Part shown: piece after piece, positions 1-9,318 of the stretch | How the letters are laid out: every line of letters begins with the position of its first letter | Position numbering within the stretch: the first letter of the stretch is position 1 | Assembly (NCBI GenBank): GCA_047967505.1 | Contig: CM106538.1 | Reading direction: 5' to 3' (one strand) | Source of the DNA: Dipteris shenzhenensis | Lineage: Eukaryota; Polypodiophyta; Polypodiopsida; Gleicheniales | Length of the DNA: 64,000 nt | The notes under the pieces: model-generated | Database searches by the model: none | The model's input: only the letters and a program-made list of their open reading frames with translations | Told to the model about the DNA's origin: nothing | Position numbers and translations under genes: made by a program

Positions 1-316
1 TACGTATGAAACCTCTTCTTCTCCCTTGTGTTTGTAGTATTTTGAGTTGCATTGGAGTGGAGTCTTACTCTATTGACAATGAAGATCACTTCGTATTCCC
101 TCTCTTGAATCTCTCTTCCCTTTTCTTCCTTTCAAAGCCTTAAAAGTTCTTTCTATTCGGCCGCTCATTGCATACACATGGTCCATCCATTTCCCGAGCC
201 ACCAAGGGAGTTACTTACCCTATTCTAGGCAAAATCTATGAGTGGTGGATCGTTGATGAAGGTGGAGTCTTGAGGGAGCATCCTGCTCGGCAAAATTAGC
301 ATGGGTGGAGGGCAGT

Positions 317-660
317 TTTCATGATAGTTTGACCCCCTGTTAGTGTTTTGCTCATAACTTTCCGCTCGTTAGTCCGATTTTTTGTGAAACTTATATCAGC
401 GTGAAGCTCTCTTCAAGGCGCATGTCTTTGTGCTATTAGACCTTGAATCAGATACTACAGCAAAAAGTTATGAGTCTCTATGTTTGACAGTCTGTTTTCA
501 TGACAGTTTTTACCCCCGTCTAGTAAACCACCCATAACTTTCTGGCCGCTTCTTTGTTTCTTACGAAATGTATATCAATGCGAAGCCCATCTCAAGGTGC
601 ATCTCTATATTTGTTTGAATCTTTGGTATCATGTCTCTACTGAAAGTTACAGGCCTTTGT
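317..660 (+). repeat. Diverged tandem duplication, about 170 bp per unit
   Basis: Two successive units begin with catgatagttt (about 317) and catgacagtt (about 493). Both then carry a 'cataactttc' block, an 'aaatgtatatca/aaacttatatca' block, a 'caaggcgcat/caaggtgcat' block and a 'gttatgag/gttacagg' end. Identity is clearly imperfect, so the duplication is old. Function unknown. Confidence 0.6.
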
Positions 661-1828
661 GTCTAATGATAGTTTGGAGAGTGTTTTGAGCTAAGTGTAA
701 AGATATCTATGAAGGAGGTGCAATGTTTCCTCGGAACCTACCCATCTGATCCAATCAGCCCCTTCAAGCTCCTCGATATATATCAGTTCATGTCATGTTG
801 AGGTGCAAGATCTTCTTTCAACAACATATCGCTCTTCTCTTTGGTGCAGACTGGCTAGCTGAGATTATGGCCTCTACTGATCCTTTCCTTCTCCCTATGC
901 TTGAGTACAACATCACTTGGGATGTTACCATCTTCATTCTCATCTAAGGGAGGAAAGTATGGTGTGGTATCTTGGCATAAAAGCTTCTTTTAATGTCCCT
1001 TTCTCAATGATAAGTATCTTTGTCACGCAGTTCAAAAGCAGTAGGAAGTGAAGAGGTGCGTGGACTTTATTACCCCCAACTTCATGTCACAGCATCAAAC
1101 CTAGCTTTCTGACATTGTTGCCTAGTCTCCATGTAGAGTAGTGCCAGCCTCCTCATCTCATCCTATTTTTGTAGCTACAACAATCTTGGCCTCTATCTTT
1201 GCTCCGTTAGTTAGTTTTTGCTCCAATGTGAACCTTGAAGCTAGATTTGGATCTCTAGGGGAAGAATTCCTTAGTGCCATACGCAAGCTAAAATGAGCTA
1301 TGTCCACCGGTGGAGGTGTTGTGGGTTACATACTGCTTGAGTCACATTCTAGTCCAACTAAGTATGGTGTCCCACTATCAAGTTTCTAATGAACTTACAA
1401 ATAGGCCCTTTAGCATGCCCATCATTGGTAAGAGTGTCCCATCACTTAATGCTTGCATTTTATAACAAAAATTATAAGTTTTGTTACAATTTTGGCCTCT
1501 TCTTCATCCTGCATCATTGTTGCATCTCGTTTCTGGAGTCTCTTCTCCATTGCTATATCTCGTATTCGAAGTCCCTTTTCGCGAGAATATCAGTGCTCGT
1601 TTGTTGTTCTGTTTGGTCGTGGATTTCAAGGAATTTGGCGATGGATTTCAACGGTAAACATAGTTTTTCAGACAATTGGCCTTATGTTCCTACCGACTCT
1701 GATTCAACATCTCTTCGTTAGGGAGCTTTTGTTGTAAGGGTGTAGCCAACCTTGTAGACTAGCTATTATTGTTGTCTACTTCCTACGATAGAGAGTTTCC
1801 CCCGAAGTCGAATTAGTTGTTGGCTAAG

Positions 1829-1953
1829 AGGCTAGCCAGGAGTGTTTCCTCTAGGTGATTGATGATCTGAAGGGTGGAAGCATAGTTTAGAGGCTAGCCA
1901 GGAGCATTTCCTCAGGGTGATTCATCCCTATGATCTAAAGGGTGGAAGCATAG
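1829..1953 (+). repeat. Short tandem duplication, about 60 bp per unit
   Basis: Units at 1829-1886 and 1891-1953 share 'aggctagccaggag', 'tttcct', 'gtgatt', 'tgatct' and 'agggtggaagcatag' in the same order. It lies in otherwise unassigned sequence. Confidence 0.6.
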
Positions 1954-2963
1954 AGGATCTCTTACCGAAGGTCGCATCATTTCCTTCTCTCAGCTTGCTC
2001 TACTTGCACATTTTGTTATGGGTGCCTTTCTCACTCACTCTTCTTGAAGCTACCCCATCAAGCAAACCCAAATGGCCCTTCAAATTTCTCCATTCCAAGC
2101 ATCGATTTGTTTATGCCAAGTTCCATCAACATGCAATTTAGCAACTGCGGCTATTGAGCAATCAATGTTGGTGACCATCGGTGCTGAGCTTCCAAGAGAG
2201 CGTGAAAGGTTTCCGGCTTTCGAAGCTATATTGGGCGAGCCATGGAGTGACATACCCAAATAGCGCTGTTGAAAAAATTTTGTTGGCAATTTTTGTGTTT
2301 TCGTTGCGGCTTATCGCTCCCATATGTGAGCATTTTGATGATCTGTGAGCCGTAAAACTTTCATGAACAAAAGCACGAGCTCGCGGCTCTGCATTCTGAG
2401 TGTTTGGATCTTTGTCTTGTTGGAGGTTAGGCTCTTTCAGCCTCATCGTTTCGTCTAAGATGAGCTCTTTGTTTGGAAATTCTCTGGAAACTGCTAGCAG
2501 ACTCTATAACCATGGCTTTGGGAGTCGTTTCCTTTTTTCTCTCGACAGCATCTTCTGATCTATGAGGCGCATCATGATCCTTCCTTTCCCTTCTATTACC
2601 ATATCTAGTTTGAGCATTTACCGTTGCTAGACTCAAATCGAGATGAACCTCTTCCCAACGTGTGATTGAAAACATAAATAGAAGCAAGGAGAGCTGCACG
2701 TGTCTGAGGCTAGTCTATGGAAGTGCAACGATGTGGAAGTCCAGTGGAGAGGGTACAGGACAGACGTGATTTGAGAGAAAAGATCTATGGTACGATAGGG
2801 AGGGAAAATGGAGTGGAGAGAGCCACAGGCCTGCCAAAGGAGACCACTCTTCAATTTGACCTCGCATTCCTCTAAGGGCAATGCTCTCGGCACCCTGTGC
2901 CTCTTGTTATTATACATGTTCATTCCACGTTGGGGAATGAATCGAGGGAACTCTTTTCAGGAA

Positions 2964-3080
2964 GGAAAGCACCTCGGAATCCGGTGAGTTTCCACCCCGA
3001 ATTCGGTGGGTTTCCTCCCCAGAATCCAGCATTTGGCGAGTAGAATCCAGGGAGGCTCACCGGATTCCGCGGTGCTTTCC
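2964..3080. repeat. Long imperfect inverted repeat upstream of the PPR gene
   Basis: Arms at 2964-2988 and 3056-3080 are reverse complements over 25 bases with one mismatch, separated by 67 bases. The loop itself holds a small palindrome around ccgaattcgg. The RNA or single-stranded DNA could form a strong hairpin. It lies about 420 bases before the PPR start codon, in promoter or 5' UTR territory. It could be a miniature foldback element or a structured leader. Confidence 0.6.
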
Positions 3081-3503
3081 GCGGCGGCGAAATCCGGCGA
3101 GCGGGTGGTGCTCGGTGGACTTTCCTCCGCGGAAAGGGATTACCCCGGGACATACAGAGAAGAGAAACTGAAAGCATCCTTCCACACAATCCTGCAGCTG
3201 CAGAGCCCGCTCAGCGTCTTGAATCATGATTCATGTCTTGCTTGTAGCATTATTGCTGCATCTGCAGCATGATTTGCGCAGGCTTTTGATGCATTCTCAT
3301 ATTGCACGGCAGTCCAAATCGAGGTGCTTTCGTCTCCTATAACGAACCCAGCTTTCGGACTATGGGTATTTCGTTCAACCTTGCTCATGCAAGCTTTTGC
3401 CCCCTATTTCATCCCTTGGGCGCTTGTCCCTCCCTTGCTTCTTCTGCTGCAGGTTTGTCGATCCATAAGGGAATCCCGACATGCCTGCTTGAAATTTTAG
3501 CAC

Positions 3504-6179
3504 ATGAAGGTGTTTTGGATACCTCAATGGAAGGTGATTGCTTGCGGACATTCGCCTGCTCCATTCCTGCGTACCTTTCATCAACTGGACCGACCCGGAG
3601 TTCCGTGGGATTTTGCCACATATGCTTCTCTTTTGCGGAACTGTGGGAGTGTAAAGGCGTTGTCCGATGGCAAGCGCATTCATGACCACTTCATTAAAAC
3701 TGGGCTTGATCGAAATGCTTCTCTTAGCAACCTCCTCTTACAGATGTATGGTAAATGCGGAGCTCTGGAGGATGCACATGCCCTGTTTGGTAGAATGCCT
3801 CAACGGGATCTTTCCTCTTGGAATTTCATAATAAGAGCATACACTTGGCATGGACAGGCTAGGGAAGCTGTACTGCTGTTTCAAGAGATGCAGAGAGAAG
3901 GGACGACTCCCAACAAGCACATTTTTGTTAGTATTCTTCCAGCCTATGCTGGGGAAGCTACTCTATACGAAGGCAGGCAAATGCACGCACATATTGTATG
4001 CAGTGGATGCGAGTTTGATATCTTTGTTGGCACTGCACTTGTCAATATGTATGGCAAATGTGGCAGCATCGAAGAGGCACAGAGAACGTTTGACATGATG
4101 CCAGAACAAGATGCCATCTCCTGGAATACCATGATTGCTGTGTGTACACAACATGGCCTGGCCGAAGATGCACTGGAACTTTTTAATCGAATGCCATCAG
4201 AAGGAATAATGCCAACCAATGTCACAATTGTCAGCGTCCTTGAAGCATGCGCCAGCAAGGGAATCCGAAGTGAAGGCTTGCGAGCTCATGTCAGAGTTTT
4301 AGGTGCTGGATTTGAGAAAGAAATCATTGTGGGTACTGCTCTTATGAACATGTATGGCAAATGTGGGATTTTGGGCAATGCACGCAGGATGTTTGATGAC
4401 TTATATGAACGGGATGTTGTCTTGTGTAACGCCATGATTGCAGCTTACGTGCAGAATGGTGAGAGCAAGTTTGCTCTTCAGCTCTTTGATAGAATGTGGC
4501 ATGAGGACGTAATGCCAGATAAGTTCACATTTGTCAGCACGCTTTCTGCATGTGCAACTTTAGCAGAAGGCAAGCGAATTCATGCTCTCATCTTGACCAG
4601 TAGACATGATTTTGATAGCTTTGTCGGAAATGCCCTTATCAATATGTACGGGAAGTGTGGCAAGTTGGAGGATTCATGGAGCATGTTTTGTAAAATACCT
4701 GGACGTGATGTTGTCTCATGGAATTCCATGATTGCAGCTTATATCTATCACGGGCATGTTAGGGGTGCTTTCCATCTTTTCAATCAAATGCAGCAGGAAG
4801 GATTTATGCCAAACAATATAACCTTTCTCAGCCTCTTTGATATGTGTGCCAGCCAGGCACCCCAAGCCGAAGGCAAGCGATTGCATGCTGGTATTCTTGG
4901 CAGTGTACTTGAGTCAGATGTTGCTCTTGGGAATGCCCTTGTGAATATGTATGCTAAGTGGGGCAGCCTAGAGGATGCTGTAAGGATATTTGACAAAATG
5001 CCAACATGGGACAAGGCCTCCTTCTTGAACATACTTTCTGCATGTACCAGCAAGGCAGCCCTAGGTGAAGGCAAGCGAATTCATGCTCATATAATCGCTT
5101 TTAAAATTGAGTCTGATCTTGTTGTGGGAACAGCTCTTGTCAACATGTATGGTAAGTGTGGCAGCCCCAAGGATGCTCGGAAGTTGTTTGACAAATTACG
5201 AGAGAGAGATGCAGTCTTATGGACTGCCATGATAGCAGCCTATGCTCATAATGGACAAGGTGAAGATGCCCTTCAACTTTTTGAGGAAATGCAGATGAAA
5301 GGAGTAGAGACTGACAAAATCACGCTTGTCAGCATCCTTGATGCATGTGCCGGCCAGGCAGCGATAGTTGAAGGCAAGCTGATGCATGACCATATTATTA
5401 TCAGCGGGTTTGAGTCAGATACTGTTATTGGAACGACTCTTATCAACATGTATGGAAAGAGTGGCAATCTTGAGGATGCTCGCAGTGTGTTTGACAAAAT
5501 CCCCCAGCAGGATGCAGTCACATGGACAGTCATGATTGCAGCTTATGCCCAGCATGGGCGTGCCATGGATGCCCTCAATCTTTTTCAAAAAATGAGGCAG
5601 GAAGGAGTGATGCCTAATGAGGTCACCTTCATTAGCATTCTTTCTGCATGTAGCCATTCTGGTCTGGTTGATGAAGGTCGCAGCTATTTTTGGTCCATGA
5701 AGCAAATTCATAGCTTCACACATCTGCTTGATCATTATAATTGCATGGTTGATTTACTGGGAAGGGCAGGACTGCTTGATGAGGCAGAATCCCTAATAAA
5801 TGAAATGCCACTTCATCCTTCTTCAGTAACTTGGTCAACCTTGCTTGGTGCATGCAGAGACCAGGCTGATGTCAGGCGAGGTGAACGCGCAGCAGGTCAT
5901 GTGTTAGAACTAGATCCAGACAATGCTTCATCGTATATAATGCTGTTAAATATCTATGCTGCAGCTGACAGGGGTGATGTTGCATCGAAGTTGAACACAA
6001 TAAAGGAGAAGGGTCTACAGCATTGGCCAGGCTGCATTTCCATTGAGCATGAAGGGACGATGTATGAATTTCTACCAGAGCATGGATTGCACTTTCAGGA
6101 GCAGGAAATGGAGGCTTTTGGTACAGAGTTGATGATCTCATGGCAAGAGAGCTATGGTTCTAGGTTTGGTGGTGGATAG
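3504..6179 (+). CDS. PLS-class pentatricopeptide repeat (PPR) protein, E-type, organellar RNA processing
   Basis: An 891-residue, intronless PPR protein. PPR proteins bind single-stranded organellar RNA base by base; PLS-class members mostly specify C-to-U editing sites in chloroplasts and mitochondria. Roughly seven PLS cassettes of about 100 residues run from residue 36 to 735, each with the recurring 'NMYGKCG' (e.g. 281-287, 381-387, 548-554), 'GKRIHA' and 'W..MIAAY' signatures. Residues 736-838 form the E region (CMVDLLGRAG at 747-756, LLGACR at 780-785). The tail (WPGCISIEHE, 841-850) is the start of an E+ motif, but the protein stops without a DYW deaminase domain, so it would need a partner in trans for editing. 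ATG 3504 is the first in frame after a TAG at 3498-3500; no clear transit peptide follows it, so the true N terminus could lie in an unseen upstream exon. One cassette near residue 506 has lost about 35 residues. Confidence 0.93.
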   Translation: MKVFWIPQWKVIACGHSPAPFLRTFHQLDRPGVPWDFATYASLLRNCGSVKALSDGKRIHDHFIKTGLDRNASLSNLLLQMYGKCGALEDAHALFGRMPQRDLSSWNFIIRAYTWHGQAREAVLLFQEMQREGTTPNKHIFVSILPAYAGEATLYEGRQMHAHIVCSGCEFDIFVGTALVNMYGKCGSIEEAQRTFDMMPEQDAISWNTMIAVCTQHGLAEDALELFNRMPSEGIMPTNVTIVSVLEACASKGIRSEGLRAHVRVLGAGFEKEIIVGTALMNMYGKCGILGNARRMFDDLYERDVVLCNAMIAAYVQNGESKFALQLFDRMWHEDVMPDKFTFVSTLSACATLAEGKRIHALILTSRHDFDSFVGNALINMYGKCGKLEDSWSMFCKIPGRDVVSWNSMIAAYIYHGHVRGAFHLFNQMQQEGFMPNNITFLSLFDMCASQAPQAEGKRLHAGILGSVLESDVALGNALVNMYAKWGSLEDAVRIFDKMPTWDKASFLNILSACTSKAALGEGKRIHAHIIAFKIESDLVVGTALVNMYGKCGSPKDARKLFDKLRERDAVLWTAMIAAYAHNGQGEDALQLFEEMQMKGVETDKITLVSILDACAGQAAIVEGKLMHDHIIISGFESDTVIGTTLINMYGKSGNLEDARSVFDKIPQQDAVTWTVMIAAYAQHGRAMDALNLFQKMRQEGVMPNEVTFISILSACSHSGLVDEGRSYFWSMKQIHSFTHLLDHYNCMVDLLGRAGLLDEAESLINEMPLHPSSVTWSTLLGACRDQADVRRGERAAGHVLELDPDNASSYIMLLNIYAAADRGDVASKLNTIKEKGLQHWPGCISIEHEGTMYEFLPEHGLHFQEQEMEAFGTELMISWQESYGSRFGGG

Positions 6180-6480
6180 TGTGGAGAAGACTCTGCTGTA
6201 ATTGGGAGAACCTGGCCTTCTACTTCGATATAGACCCCTTTTAATATCTCCCTTTTTGCATAAGACCACAATGTGGGCCTGGTTGTTGCTTTGCAAACTT
6301 TCAGGAAGGCTTCACCATATTGTGGCCCCCTCTTACATGGGCAAGCACAGTCACACAAATAGGGATGGTAGAAAGGGGAGTAAATGGCTGGATGAGGATG
6401 GGCAGAAATGGGTTGAGAGAGCCTTCTCATGCAAAAAGACTGGCTGAGCTGCACAAATCCATGGGAAAAAATGCCTTGCC

Positions 6481-6721
6481 ATTTATACAACAGTGAGAGC
6501 ATTATTTCTCTCGAGTTGCTAGCACATTACCGAGTCCAATCCTTGATGGAACTCCTTTCCTACATTGTTGCCATCATATAGATGTCATTGACATCCACCC
6601 AATTTATACAACAGTGAGAGCATTATTTCTCTGAGTTGCTAGCACATTACCGAGTCCAATCCTTGATGGAACTCCTTTCCTACATTGTTGCCATCATATA
6701 GATGTCATTGACATCCACCCA
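6481..6721 (+). repeat. Near-perfect 121-bp tandem duplication
   Basis: Copy 1 (6481-6601) and copy 2 (6602-6721) differ by essentially one indel (ctctcgag against ctctgag). The near identity points to a recent duplication in the 3' flank of the PPR gene. No coding content. Confidence 0.9.
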
Positions 6722-7539
6722 ATGATTCTTTTCCACAATTATCTTTGGCTGAAGAACATAGAAAAGACTGCTTGAATCAAGGCACGAGGTGACTAAATCA
6801 ACCTGTGACCATGGAGAGAGTGTTTTCTTTTAGGACAACCTTGGTGGAGGGGTGCTTTAGCACGGACTTTTAACTTGGCTAGTGGGATTTTCCATGCCTT
6901 TTGGAAATCTTTGTTATCTAAAGATATCTCCTCTTCTTAGAATGGGTGATCTCTCTTTCTCCCCGTCCCTCTTCCCCTCTTTGCTTTTCTCTAAACCCCT
7001 CGCCAAATGCCCATAATGTAATTCACTTTAAAATAGCCACTACTGGTGCCTATGGCATTCATGCTCTCTTGTTTGTTTAAGTTCATCCCCAACTTCAGTG
7101 CATTAGTCAAACAACTCAGGATTTCTTTTGCTTGTCCAATTCATGGGATGGAAGAATGGTACAAAAGCTGTGAAACATTGTCAGGAAAGTGAGACCATTT
7201 TCTACTGAAGATGCTTACATGGAAGGCAGGAGTTAGATGTTAGAAGTAGGCATGCCCAGATGTGAGCCTCGATATGAGAGGATTACCTGTTGTAGATATC
7301 GGTTAGGAATAGGGAGACATGCCCCACATCGGGACTGTGTATGTGAGCACCAGGAGAGCAAATTTTGGAGTGGTTGGACCAGCATTGAAAAGGGCCACAA
7401 GGAACCTGGTATTGATCCTGATTTGGGGCTGACTCGGTCGGCTGTGAGCAACCTGCCATGCTCCCCTTTTCAAAGTTGGCTGATCTCTCAGGGCCAGGGA
7501 AGGGGCAGCGTGCCTCCCCTAGACCTAATGACATGGCTC
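6722..7539. other. Intergenic, no recognised feature
   Basis: About 0.8 kb without a frame I recognise. The first half is T-rich single-copy-like sequence. The part after about 7237 may be the badly decayed 3' end of the minus-strand copia fragment that becomes readable at 7540. Confidence 0.4.
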
Positions 7540-8110
7540 TTGCTGTATCACTGATCTCCTGCTATCCATGTCTCCTGCCCAATCTGGATCAAGGTCTTGC
7601 CCTTGGCATAGGTAATGCCATACTCCAAAGTACCTCAATATACCAGCTGCATAGCTAATGTCCGGTCATGTGTTGCACAAATAAATGAGACTCCCCACCA
7701 TGAGACTTTTGTACATAGACTCAGCCACCAATGTAGAAGAGTCTTCCCGCGAGAGGTTCGCATTAACCTCCATGAGGGTGCCCACTATATTGCATTTAGA
7801 CGTTTTGTATGCCTTTGGAATCTCTCCAACGTACTTACGTTGTGAGATGAAGACGTGATCTAGCTTTTGCCAAACCTCATTTCACAAACAAAAAAGCATA
7901 AGCCCAAGGTTTGCCATCTCAAACATCTACATCATCTTGAAGAACTTATCTTCATGACTTTCTGACAAGGTCGTCCACATAAAGAACAATCACCATATAG
8001 TTGCCTTGCTCAACAAAAACATATAAATTAGCATCCGAGGGATTCTGATAAAACCAGTAATCGCAAAGAAAGTGTCAATCCACTAGTACCATCCACATGG
8101 GGCGTTTTAG
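7540..8110 (-). pseudogene. Copia reverse transcriptase / RNase H fragment (decayed)
   Basis: Read on the minus strand, about 8110 to 7964 gives a Ty1/copia reverse transcriptase core. It includes a NPSDANLYVF stretch and the catalytic MVIVLYVDDLV motif (YVDD at about 7980-7964). About 7600-7550 gives the RNase H segment DPDWAGDMDSRRSV. Stops and frame changes separate the blocks. The words match the element at 33335-38910 (SDANLYIF, VVLYVDDLV, DSDWAGDVDSRRSV), so this is a truncated older relative of that family. Confidence 0.8.
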
Positions 8111-8777
8111 CCCAATAGGTGCCCCATCATATGAAAGATGGGAAATTCTTATTTAGTTGTGGAGAAAGGAAGAGGGCAAGGCCATGATTAAACTAAGGTA
8201 TAAAACGTCAATATACTAGCTACATAGCTGATGTCCGGTCATGTGTTGCACAAATAAATGAGACTCCCCACCATGAGACTTTTGTACATAGACTCATCCA
8301 CCAATGTGGAAGAGTCTTCCCGCGAGAGGTGCACATCAACCTCCATAAGGGTGTCCACTATATTGCATTTAGACATTTTGTATGCCTTTGGAATCTCTTC
8401 AATGTACTTACGTTGTGAGATGAAGATGTGATCTAGCTTTTGCCAAACTTCATTTCACAAACAAAAAAGCATAAGCCCAAGGTTTGCCATCTCAAACACC
8501 TACATCATCTTGAAGAAATTATCTTCATGACTTTCTGACAAGGTCGTCCACATAAAGAACAATCACCATATAGTTGCCTTGCTCAGCAAAAACATATAAA
8601 TTAGCATCCGAGGGATTCTGATAAAACCAGTAATCACAAAGCTAGTGTCAATCCACTAGTACCATCCACGTGGGGCGTTTCAGTCCAATAGGTGCCCCAT
8701 CATATGAAAAATGGGAAATTCCTATTTAGTTGTGGAGAAAGGAAGAGGGCAAGGCCATGATTAAACTAAGGTATAAA
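7637..8777. repeat. 573-bp tandem duplication covering the copia RT fragment
   Basis: Sequence from about 7637 to 8209 is repeated at about 8210 to 8777. For example 'tccggtcatgtgttgcac' occurs at 7661 and 8234, and the YVDDL block recurs near 8545. Identity is high but imperfect (several transitions). The duplication occurred after the copia fragment had already lost its frame. Confidence 0.85.
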
Positions 8778-8952
8778 GGGGGGAGCAATAAATTAAGAAA
8801 TAATGGAGGATAGGGGCATTAAAGTGGGAGGGACGTGAGATTGGGGAGGGGGAGGGACCACGCATTAAAGAGGAAAGGACATCCTTTGGGAAGGGGGATG
8901 AGGGAGCAGTTATAATACTATTATAAGGAAATGGGCATATAATATTACTTTA

Positions 8953-9005
8953 TAGCTTAGTGGTAGGGCTCATGCATGGGAAAAGGAAGGTTTTGAGTTC
9001 TAATC
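8953..9005 (+). mobile_element. tRNA-derived SINE-like segment with A and B boxes
   Basis: An A-box-like run tagcttagtggtaggg (8953-8968) is followed at SINE-like spacing by a B-box-like gagttctaatc (8995-9005). These resemble the internal RNA polymerase III promoter of a tRNA gene with a few substitutions, and no tRNA cloverleaf can be completed. A tRNA-derived SINE head is the simplest reading. The 3' end is not defined, because a duplicated AT-rich segment begins at 9046. Confidence 0.45.
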
Positions 9006-9045
9006 TTTTCTTGAACATTTGGGGAAGCCCCCCTTGGACATAGTC

Positions 9046-9318
9046 TATGCATTAAATAAATTAAGCCATGGAGAAACTTTAGCTTAATAAATAAATTAAA
9101 CCATAGAGAAACATAGCTTAATTAGCATAAATAAATTAAGCCATGGATAAACATAGCTTAATTAAGCCTCCATGCATCAAAACTAATTAATTAATGGGTT
9201 GGAATGGGAGAGAGTGAATAGGAGAGACTAAAGCACCTTCTTCAGCCTACAAGCTTGTCCTTTTCAACTGAGGATTTCAAAACTTGGTGGCTATCCCACG
9301 TGATCCTCTGCCTTGATA
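9046..9318 (-). repeat. Segmental duplication, copy A left part (partner 16578-16850)
   Basis: This 273-bp block, rich in 'aaataaattaagcc' and ending ...ccttgata, is nearly identical to 16578-16850. In copy A the match is broken at 9318 by an LTR element and resumes at 11930-12090. In copy B it runs on uninterrupted. The continuing part encodes a minus-strand copia RT fragment. Confidence 0.85.

Larger units (their letters stand above)
1..2950. other. No supportable gene; decayed repetitive DNA
   Basis: No reading frame here has recognisable protein similarity, and the short frames present are what random sequence would give. The stretch holds a diverged tandem duplication (317-660) and a shorter one (1829-1953), listed separately. 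Its texture (T-rich, duplicated pieces, no long frame) fits old LTR-retrotransposon debris, but I see no LTR, primer site or polymerase motif that would prove this. Confidence 0.5.

Noticed and set aside
3302-3685. A 127-codon plus-strand frame just before and overlapping the PPR start
   Set aside because: Different frame from the PPR, no transit peptide or repeat signature that joins it convincingly. I cannot exclude that it holds a lost or spliced N terminus.
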